A DNA stretch of 64,000 bases from Crotalaria pallida (Eukaryota; Streptophyta; Magnoliopsida; Fabales; Fabaceae), in the NCBI GenBank assembly GCA_037953625.1, contig CM075651.1, positions 149,932,001 through 149,996,000 on the forward strand, read 5' to 3'. Made by a program: the position numbers and the translations under genes. Positions 55,356 to 64,000 of the stretch are shown one piece after another. The first letter of the stretch is position 1. The number at the start of each line of letters is the position of its first letter. Below the pieces are notes generated by a model that did no database searches, was not told where the DNA came from, and saw nothing but the letters and a program-made list of their open reading frames with translations.

Positions 55356-58300
55356 TTATGAATGCCGTCCACCATAGCGTCTCTGTCTCTGTTGAAATGA
55401 ACTTAAGGCCTCTATAAACTCATCCTTCCCAAAATCTGGCCAGAGTTGTCTATTAAAGAAAAGTTCTGTGTAGGCCAATTGCCATAACAAGAAGTTACTG
55501 ACTCTAAGTTCACCACTTGTCCTTATTAGTAGATCAGGGTTAGGAAACTCAATGCAGTTAGTTTCTAATTCTTGTTCAATAATGTTCTCATCAATGTCTT
55601 CCAAGTGAACAAGCCCATCTTTGACTTTCTTAGCTACACTCTTACATGCTTGGACAACATCATATTTCCCACTGTAGCTAACTGCCACTACAAGTTGAAG
55701 TTTGGTGTTATGCTTGGTACTCTCCTCTGCATTATTTATCATTGTTTGCAAAGATTTGGGGAGCTTTGATGAATCTCCAATCACAGATATTCGAATTCCA
55801 TGCCTGTAATGAAGGTAGGATTTCAAAGAGATTAAAAAATTCATCACGGATATGTTTGAATGAACTTTTTATAGATGATGATAATATAAAAAAAAAATAT
55901 ATTCTGACAAAACATTGTTTACTCTTGATATGCAAGTGATTTGATATATGTTTGACCATGTGCTAGAAAAAGAAAATTAAAGTTTAAATTGATTGGCTAA
56001 GGGGAAGGGAAATTAAATTAGTCACGGTTTCCAACTCACAAGTCTTAAACTTGATATATGATCATATGAACTACATCATTTGTCAAATTGATTGTTTAAC
56101 TAAATGCAAGAAATTTTTTTTTTTAATAATAAAAGCAAGAAATTTAACCAGAACTACTATCTACTCCAACTCAGATGATATTTATATCTACAAAATAAAT
56201 CAAAAAGTCAAATAAAAAGAATGGTAAATGTTAATTAATGCTTTAATAAGTGCTTATTTGTTTTAAAAAAAATAAATTTGTTTTTGAAAGATAATGTCTT
56301 TAACATTTAAAAATGTGTTGAAATTATTTTTTTTAACTTTAGTTCTTTCCTAAAAGAAAATAATTTTTATGAGAAACTATTGTATTAAAAAAATCAAAAG
56401 ATTTTGAATTTTATTTTTTAGTTTTTATCATCAACTCTTAGTACTGAGATTAAAAAAAATCCATTTTAATTTCTAATACTAAGTTATGTTTTTTTTTCTC
56501 TCTTCGTTAATGCAATACTCCTTTCGGTTTGCAATATAAGAAGAAAAAAAATATACTTTCTTTGGATTAAAATATAAGAAACAGTAATTAACATTAATTT
56601 TTTTTTTCACTCTCAATATTAATTTTTTAAAACATTAATAAAAAATGGTTAATTTCATTTAATTTTTGTTTTATTCGCAATGCTACTTTTTCTAAAATAC
56701 TTCATATTTTTTTTATAAATTTAAAAAATTAAAAATATAATTAACTAACATCTTTAATAAACATAATTTAAAAAAAAAATTAGTGTAAATTGGAGGAATA
56801 TCTTTAGAACATTCATGAATTGTGGCCGCCGGAATTGTCTTTTACTACCATGTAGCTTTAATAAAAACAAGACAAAAGAAGGATACCGAAAAAGCACGTC
56901 TCTGATCTCCACTATCTTCATGTAATTTAGGCCGCAAAGAAAAACTTCAGAAAATAACAAATTACTAAAATTTGACCTCACATTCTGCGAAAGAGGATAA
57001 TAATTTCAAGTTGTAAGGTGCCACTTGTTATGCTAGAAATGTAAATGTCACCATGTACTTCCTTTAATCTCTTACTCCCTCCCTCCCTGAATATAACCCC
57101 GAATATAAGACTCTTTGAGAGATTTCACGTCTATTAAGAAAGTAGAATAATTTAGTTAATTGTATTGGAAATGTGAACTTTTGATATTATTTTTAAAATT
57201 ACCCTTATTAATATTATTGGGAATGTAAAAAGTGTTAAATAAATAGGGTTGTTTGTGGAAAAAGGTAACTAATGCTCATTGAAAATTGGTAATTGGTCTT
57301 ATAAATAGGGACAAAATAAAAGTGTCAAAATGATCTTATATTTAGGGACGAAAAGAGTAAAAAAAATAGTAAAATTTTAAAACGTGAAAAAAAAAATAGG
57401 GGTAAGGGATAATGTTATCAATATTTTGTATAATAAATAAATCAATTATTTATCCAATACTTTAATCCATCATTTATTAATTACTCAATTACACATTATA
57501 ATATACAATTTTTAAGTATTATTAAGACTTTAATTTAAGACCTGGAGTATCATTTTTTTTTCGGATACCTACCGTATCGGTATGTATTCAGTCATATCCA
57601 CGGCGTACCCTTACCCGTATCAGATACACGCATACGACAACATATTTGGATTACCCATGCTTTAGAGTCCATAAGGAACAATAAGGATTTGTTACTGTAC
57701 CTCTTAAAACCTTCAATCTCGGAGTTTATTGTTCTTTCAAACAATCTTAGTAAGAAATCAACCTCCACCTGCAGCACCACAAATCAAAATTTAAAAAAAA
57801 AAAAAAGATAAGAAACATGTAATGAACGTCAATCGAGTCATTAGAATTATTATTCACGTGTAATTTTGAATATAAACTTGTACTATTATGTTAATACGTC
57901 TTCTATCGTAGTTTTTTTAAAATCCAGGTGATAGGATTTATGTGAGAGTCAATTTTGTTGGAATATATACATGCACAACATAACGATATTTTTATTTACT
58001 TGCATAAGAAGACATGTAAACACGTGAATGACAAAAATATTTATCCCAAATTAAAATTAAAGTAGTTAATGAAAAATTTTAGAGATTACAAAGTTTGAAT
58101 TGTGATTAGTTGATCAATGGAAGATTTATTAAGAGAAAATCATTGAATACATATCTTCTTGATTTTTTTTTTATTACCAACTTTTCTTGGCGAAGCAAAA
58201 GAAGGGATTGAACCCCAACCATTTTCTTTTTCATTTTTGGTATAATAACTGTGGAGGGGAACTTCACAGTCCCGGCACCTGGAGCAACATGGATGAGATG

Positions 58301-59094
58301 CCTCTCAGGGGACGTTCTCCACAAGGATTCGAGCCTTTGAACTTATGGTCTTATGGGTTCTTAACATTCTTATGATCCTAACATGCTTCCACTAGACAAA
58401 AACAATAATTATCTTATTATCATATGCGCAAACCTCCGCCCAAAAACATTTTCTTTCTTAAACATCAACGCATCTCTTATTATCATATGCGCTAACCTCC
58501 GCCCGTAATTATCTTGTAACTTAGTTTAGCAAAAACAATAATAACAAAACTAAACTCCAATTGCACCATTAAAGATGTTATTCCAGGAAAAAAGGGGGCA
58601 TGAGATATAATTACAACATACATTACACTGACCTTAGGACGAACCCAGTTATCAGTGGAGAAGGCGAAAACGGTGAGAACCTTTATCCCCCAACTGTTAC
58701 ACAGATTCACAAGCCTCTTCAGGGAGCGCACACCAGCTTCATGACCTACCGACGGTGGCAACCCTTTCATCTTCGCCCACCTTCCGTTCCCATCCATAAT
58801 CACAGCCACGTGTTTCGGCATCAACTCCCGTTTCAGCCCCGCCGGTATTGGCTGCTCTACTATTTCCGATTCCGGCGATGAGTCTCCGCCCGCAATGTGG
58901 CTCCCGCCATTCGCTTCGTCCCGAAGAGCCACGTTGGGAGTAACGGTGGTGGATTTGGTGAAGGGATGTGACGACGGGAACCTGTGTGTTTGGAAAGGAG
59001 GATAGGAATGTAGAGAAGAAGGGCTGTTAGTAGTGTTTGGAAGAGGAGTTATTAAAAAACTCTCCACATGAATAGGGAGCCTTAGTGAGAACAT
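55356..59094 (-). CDS. cis-Prenyltransferase (dehydrodolichyl/polyprenyl diphosphate synthase), three exons
   Basis: Exons on the minus strand: 59094-58633, 57768-57701 and 55803-55356. They join in phase to 978 bases, or 325 residues. All five conserved regions of the family are present: HVAVIMDGNGRWAK with the catalytic Asp, GHEAGVRSLKRL, VFAFSTDNWVRPK, VAVSYSGKYDVVQA, and DLLIRTSGELRVSNFLLWQ through to LWPDFG. The enzyme adds isopentenyl diphosphate in cis to an allylic primer, giving polyprenyl diphosphates. The first ~70 residues are Ser/Thr/Pro-rich with almost no acidic residues until residue 58, which suggests a plastid transit peptide. Introns are 864 and 1897 bases and carry MITEs. 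Chain length cannot be told from sequence. Intact. Confidence 0.94.
55804..57700 (-). other. cis-Prenyltransferase intron 2 with Stowaway-like MITEs
   Basis: AT-rich 1.9-kb intron. 57076-57358 has inverted ends ('ctccctccctccctgaatat', 'atatttagggacgaaaag') and the common Stowaway-like body. A second, worn Stowaway-like fragment lies near 56518-56720. No gene inside. Confidence 0.6.
58180..58380. repeat. Possible SINE/TE relic in cis-prenyltransferase intron 1
   Basis: 'gattgaaccccaacc' and 'ggattcgagcctttgaac' look like box B in both directions; the borders are unclear. Weak. Confidence 0.25.
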
Positions 59095-59196
59095 TTTGTT
59101 ATGATGACTGAATTACTTTACTTGCTAAGTTTGCTTTCTTTGTTTTGAGGAGCCTTTGAGGGGCCTTATATTATTTAGAGGGAAGGGATACTTATC

Positions 59197-59447
59197 ACTC
59201 AAGTTTTTCGACAGGGACACTTTAATCCCTCAAGAAATTTAATTCATTTTTAGTCTCATATTTTTCGAAAGTACCAATTTAGTCCCTCATGTTTTCCAAA
59301 AATATCAATTTAGTCTCTCAACGAAGTGGCTAGCGGAAATAGGACAGGGACTAAATTGGTACTTTTGGAAAATTTTGGGGACTAAAAATGAATTAAATTT
59401 CTTGAGAGACTAAAGTGTCCTTATCGAAAAACTTGAGGAACCAAAGT
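59197..59447. mobile_element. Palindromic MITE (~250 bp)
   Basis: The left half 'ctcaagtttttcgac..aagaaatttaattcattttt' is mirrored by the right half ending 'cgaaaaacttgag'. Arms are over 100 bases each, with 'accaatttagtccct' words in both directions. Non-coding. Confidence 0.65.
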
Positions 59448-59695
59448 GTCCATTCACTCTATTATTTATAAAGAATAATATAAACACCGACATAGAGGTA
59501 GCTAGACTCATATATTTTGCTCTTATTAGTTGTTTCGTGCACATGATTATTTATTTATATTCGTACTTTTTATGTCAGATTCATGTGTACTGTGATACTT
59601 GCTTAGATAGATTTTTTGTATTTGAATAAATTTGTTTCCTTATAAAAAAAATTATGAGATAGAGGAGAGGCTTAGTAAATGGAGAATAATATATG

Positions 59696-59968
59696 GTACT
59701 CTGTCCCTGACTATAAAGTTTTTTTGGGGATTTCATGTTCGTTAAGAAAGTGAAATAATTTAGTTAATTGTATTGAAAATGTGAACTTTTGATATGTAAT
59801 TTCAAAATTACCCCTATTAATATTATTGGGAATCTAAAAAGTGTTAAATAAATAGGGGTGTTTGTGGAAAAAAGTAATTAATGATCATTAAAAATTGGTA
59901 TGAGGCTTTATAAATAAGGACAAAATAAAAGTGTCAAGAGAGCTTTATATTTAGGAACAGAACAATTT
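59696..59968. mobile_element. Stowaway-like MITE
   Basis: Left end 'tactctgtccctgactataa', right end 'tatatttaggaacagaac', and a body close to the MITE at 57076-57358. Confidence 0.6.
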
Positions 59969-61099
59969 TTTTTTTTAATTATTTTCCAAGTGTAAGGGAA
60001 TTGATTGTTGAAAGAAACTTGTTACCGGTTGATGATAGATATTTATAGGAAGCACATAAAAATTCGTAAGGAAGGAATGGTCCATGTTTTTTTAGGAAAA
60101 TTATTAGTTTGATAATTTATTTTTTAGTTAAAAAAATTTAAAATTAAATAATAAACTGTGGTTATTATTTTGGACCATGTGGTTCCGGACAACCTAATAA
60201 TTGCTCTGTTTTTTATGGCTCCATTGGACAGTAAAAGTGATGACTTTGGTGATAGTACTAGATGACATGAAATTTTATGAAATTTTATGGAGGCAGAGAT
60301 TTTGGTTGGCACGTAGTTGAGTCTTAACTGCATATCTTAATTGGATGCAGACAAAGTAAAACGTGAAAACAGGTTCGTCCTCCTTCAAATAGAGTAGTAA
60401 TGCACAGACCACAATCAATCAAGAAAAAAATCTTCCTAATAAGCATTCTCCGGTAATGTTAATAAAAAAAATTGTCTCAAATAAAAATTAGCGATGAATA
60501 CAAATATTGAAATTGTATATCATATTCTAATTCTATAATTGATCATATTAATTTTTTTTTTTGTCCGTATTCCTTGCGGAACCACCGGTATTCCCAAGAG
60601 CACCCTTAATACCAAGGAGCCCTTGAAATTAATCCGGAGCGAGCTGCGTGGCTGGCTCTCCCAGCGAGATGTTTTTAGTGGGAATCATATTAAATTATTA
60701 CTTTGCTAATAATTGATTAATTTGATAAACAATATATTAATAATATGTTTTCTATTTGTGTTAATTTTTCAAAATTTTATTAACATTATAGGACAGGGAA
60801 CGATACAAGCAGCCACGCACTTGATATAATTTGAAGTTTAAAATTTTTATACTGTAACTTTGTATGAAGTTTGTTTTAATTAATTTAAGAATTTTTTAAT
60901 GTATGCCTAATGACATATTTTAAAGTTACTTAAATGGATAATTTTTCATGAGAAAACTAAAAATATAATTTTTTAAGTACAACAAGGTATACAATTCTTC
61001 CATATAAGAATATTTTTTAATTTATTATTAGAAAAACCCATTAATTAAATCTCACATGGATTATTTGCAAGATCCAACACAATTAGCAAAGATGATAGA

Positions 61100-61504
61100 G
61101 TTTCTTGATCATAATAGTCAAGATTATCGGTTTCATACTTTGGTTAGCTGTTCTTAATAGACTTAAAACAAAGGATCTGATGGCTAACTACATGTACGTG
61201 CAATCAGTTTGTCATCTCTGTAATAGTGGTGTTGAATCTCGTGATCATCTACTGTTCGAATGTCACTGGAGTCGTGACCTATTGGAATTTGTTTGTGGTT
61301 GGATTTGCTTGGATAATTGGTATTATAAAATTTGGAAACTGGTGCAGGTGGCTTCTTTTCGGGTTCAAGGAAAAAACGCGTAGGAAATTTGTTTATGCTG
61401 CTATGGCCTCATGTGTGTATCATATATGGATGGAAAGGAATAGAAGAATATTCGCTCGGGAGAATTTGAGACCTGATCAGGTTTTTGTTATTGTTAATAC
61501 ATAA
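61100..61504 (+). pseudogene. LINE-type relic (zinc-binding reverse transcriptase tail)
   Basis: One frame reads LWLAVLNRLKTKDLM ... VCHLCNSGVESRDHLLFEC, the zf-RVT pattern CX2C...HX4C found at the end of plant LINE reverse transcriptases. A frameshift near 61370 continues as KFVYAAMASCVYHIWMERN RRIF, also typical. No RT catalytic domain is nearby, so it is a short fragment. Confidence 0.7.
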
Positions 61505-61823
61505 TGTTAAAAAATACATAATCTCAATTCTTTGTGCATTTATGACTCATTTGGTAGATAGGATAAGAAAAATAAATTATGATAATTTATCTTGTCATAT
61601 TATTATTTAGAGTTTGGTGAGGTAGTAAAATAGAATGATGTTCTCCTTTTGTTCTATTTTATCTTGTATACCTTGTGTTTTTTGTTTTTTTTTAATCTTA
61701 TGAAAAGAGTTGGGGTTATAAATTATCATGACACGATAGTTTAATTTTTTCCCTTATACATTTAGGGGGCGTTTGTTTCAAGGGATTTTATTAAATGATT
61801 CTCAAAAATACAAAGGTGATTAT

Positions 61824-62467
61824 TAGGGGTGTAACGGTCCGGTCCGGTCTTTGATAGATATTAGGGACCAGACCAATTAAATTAACATGGTCCGGTCCAG
61901 TCCAATCCAGACATTTTTTATGTTCAAAGACCGGACTGGACTGGGCCATTCATGAATGGTCCGGTCCGGTCTATTTAGCTTTTCATTATTTTTTTTTTTT
62001 GCTGCTTTATTCAAGCCAAAATAGGCAGGAAAAAAATTATGTTAGTTGTTCAATATAGGTCACTAATAAAATATGGTAGAAATGCCATAATCTTTCAATT
62101 TTTCCGTGAACACATAGCAGTTCTGTTCGATTGGAATTTTTGCGTGAATAGATTTGAATTCAAGTAAAATTATGTTCAAGCCAAATGTATTTCTCTATTC
62201 AACGTACAAATGTATTTATATTTAAAAAAAATTGATATATGTTACTTGTTTAATATAGGTCACTGTTTTATTTTTTTTTATAAAATATTGGTCCGATTCG
62301 GTTCCAACGGTCTCAAAATTTATGGAGTCGTGGACCGGACCATAAAAGAACGGTCTAGGATTTTGGGACCGGACCGGACCACGAGACCAGATCGGACCAT
62401 ATTTTTCGGTCTGATCCGGTTCAATCCGTCGGTCTCGTGGTCCGGGATCGGATCGCTTACACCCCTA
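61824..62467. mobile_element. hAT-like non-autonomous element with GGTCCGGTCC words
   Basis: Starts 'taggggtgtaacggtcc' and ends 'ggatcgcttacacccct(a)', giving inverted ends TAGGGGTGTAA. Both ends are filled with 'ggtccggtcc/ggaccggacc' words and the centre is AT-rich. Candidate 8-bp flanks GTGATTAT (61816-61823) and GTGGTTAT (62470-62477) match at 7 of 8, with a 2-base gap at the right. It interrupts another repeat ('gggggcgtttgtttcaagg'). Confidence 0.6.
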
Positions 62468-62477
62468 GTGTGGTTAT

Positions 62478-63075
62478 CAAATATTCATATGTTTGTGTTT
62501 CAAGCTTAAAAAACTATTCTCAGGAATGAATTATTCATAGGAAAGTAGTTTCTTCATGTTTTGAGCATTTTTCATTCCCACCTCAAAGGATGGGTATGTT
62601 TTATTCCCATGGTAATGTCTTGGTGAAATTACAGAAATAATCTCATTTTAACTATCCTTCACCATCTCCACATAGTCACGTCCCAAGTTCAGATTTTATA
62701 GGAAATTTTTCTTTGTTTCAATTAAAACACATCAGAACGTGTAAGAAATTTATATAAATATATATAACTATTATGGAACAAATACTCTTTATAAATACAA
62801 AAAATTATTATAGTTATTAGGCTTAAATTAAATTTAATTATACACTTGCATTTTATTACAATAATGTTAATAACATATTTATATTTTTATGATGAAAAGT
62901 ATTATTGTAACACCCTCACAATTAATTAGCTTAATTACTATTACCTGGGTTGATTAAAAAAAAAGAGGACTTGAAATTTTCTTAATAAAATCCAACAAAG
63001 TTTCCTCTGTTTATCGGACTTCCCAAAAATATTTTCTTCACTTAAACCTCTCAGACCAAAATATAATACATCATA
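62478..63075. other. Intergenic AT-rich DNA
   Basis: The first ~150 bases are the right part of the repeat interrupted by the previous element. Nothing else recognisable. Confidence 0.4.
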
Positions 63076-63078
63076 ACT

Positions 63079-64000
63079 AGGGGTGGAAACAGGCCAAGCC
63101 GGCCTACAGGGGCCTATAACAGGCTTAATAATAGGACAGGCTCAGGCCAGACTTTTTTTGTAAACAGGCCAAGCTCAGGCTATTTAAAAAAGCCTATATA
63201 GTCTAAACAAGTCAAGCCTAGGCCATGTAAAAAGCCCATTTAGCTTAACAGGCCGACCTATATAATTTTTATTATTATTAATTTCATATGTATTTTAAAA
63301 ATAAAAAATACAATAAATAAAAAACTTAACATGCACAGTTATTAAATGGGGATGGAAACAAGTCCCACATTGCTAATGTGAATTCACATGCATTCACTTT
63401 GTGCAAGTATGCAAGTCATCCTATAGGAGGCTTAATATAATGCAAAATATGGAACTGTGCAGGCAACTTACATGATGTGGGACTTAATAATATTGATGTG
63501 CACTTTGCTTGTCTTGTGTTGGTCAAGCTTGGACTTGGGAAATGCAAGTCTCACATCTTTTATTCATGGAGCACAACATGAGAATGTAAGCTATAAAATG
63601 GGAATGCAAGTCTCACATCTTTTATTCATGGAGCACAACATGTTCTTTAAGCTATAAAATGTTGCTTTGCCAAGTCATGTTGTGTTGAACCATAAGATCA
63701 CCGATTTTGAGTGATTTTTTGGTTCTCACCAATTTTGCTTGGACCATTACCGGTTCATTGAATAGGCCAAAGTTCATTATTAATCAGCCCAAAGTTTTAG
63801 CAATATATAGGCTAGTAAGACAGGCCGGCCTATTTAATATTAGGCTTGTTGGCCTATTTAAAAATTTCAAAGTATATAGGCTTTTTAATAGGCTTATAGG
63901 CCAGGTCAGGCTTTTGCACAGGCCAGGTCAGGTTTGAAAAATTTATTTAAATAGGCTAACAGGCCCGACCCGAATAATTTATATTGGCCAAGCCTGGTTA
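63079..64000. mobile_element. hAT-like element with AGGCC words, running off the window
   Basis: Starts 'taggggtggaaacaggccaa', close in form to the starts at 12439 and 61824. The first 180 and last 200 bases are packed with 'aggcc', 'ggccta' and 'caggc' words in both orientations; the centre is different DNA. The right end is not reached. No transposase seen. Confidence 0.55.
63536..63660. repeat. Tandem duplication of ~63 bases
   Basis: 'gcaagtctcacatctttta..gagcacaacatg' followed by 'aagctataaaatg' occurs twice in a row, differing mainly in 'agaatgt' versus 'ttcttta'. It lies within the interior of the hAT-like element. Confidence 0.75.

Larger units (their letters stand above)
59095..61080. 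other. Intergenic DNA upstream of the cis-prenyltransferase with MITEs
   Basis: The first ~90 bases are the 5' leader and promoter of the prenyltransferase. The stretch also holds the palindromic MITE 59197-59447, a Stowaway-like MITE 59696-59968 and a repeat fragment at 60565-60680 ('ccttgcggaaccaccgg'). No gene. Confidence 0.5.

Noticed and set aside
55572..55959. Small frames on either strand in or next to cis-prenyltransferase exon 3
   Set aside because: Antisense or alternative frames of a well-supported exon, or intron sequence.
61820..62480. 99-residue frame in the GGTCCGG element as a coding gene
   Set aside because: It runs through the word-repeat ends of a non-autonomous element and has no domain.
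1..64000. CRISPR arrays, operons, ribosome binding sites or bacterial terminators
   Set aside because: The sequence is plant nuclear DNA with spliced genes; the regular repeats seen are transposons or tandem duplications.

Overview
The window is plant nuclear DNA, most likely from a papilionoid legume and perhaps from the Medicago/Trifolium/Pisum side of the family. Three things point that way: AT-rich intergenic DNA full of MITEs, SINEs and LTR elements; multi-exon genes with GT..AG introns; and a glycosyltransferase cluster whose proteins read like Medicago UGT71G1. The species assignment is inference.

Layout. 1-860 (minus): 5' part of a plant-specific RRM-like gene that runs off the left edge. 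2.77-13.56 kb: an old element with long terminal inverted repeats, split by a young 9.1-kb Ty1/copia retrotransposon of Sirevirus type (LTRs 2987-4482 and 10670-12126, target duplication GCAAC) and by a hAT-like element. 13.6-17.4 kb: MITEs and SINE relics. 17.6-25.0 kb (plus): a 20-exon CDC6 gene whose N-terminal two-exon module is present three times in tandem, with two E2F sites upstream. 25-30.5 kb: intergenic DNA with a MULE, a SINE and MITEs. 30.5-32.3 kb (plus): an FQR1/WrbA quinone reductase gene in four exons. 33.2-54.4 kb (plus): a UGT71-type cluster of two intact genes and two deletion pseudogenes. The cluster is split by an 8.7-kb palindromic array (41.3-50.0 kb) of eight alternately oriented lipase gene fragments, which also carries a 275-bp TRIM element. 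55.4-59.1 kb (minus): a complete three-exon cis-prenyltransferase gene. 59.1-64 kb: intergenic DNA with MITEs, a LINE-type relic and two hAT-like GC-rich elements.

The genes do not form a pathway together. CDC6 licenses DNA replication, the UGTs glycosylate small molecules, FQR1 detoxifies quinones and the cis-prenyltransferase makes polyprenyl diphosphates.

Two observations stand out. First, the CDC6 N-terminus has been triplicated, so the CDK-site and cyclin-docking region occurs three times, and the old start codon seems to have become part of a splice acceptor in the extra copies. Second, the alternating inverted array of dead lipase 3' exons should fold into long double-stranded RNA if transcribed, which makes it a candidate hairpin-siRNA locus. 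All exon structures were assembled by eye from splice signals, reading phase and family similarity.
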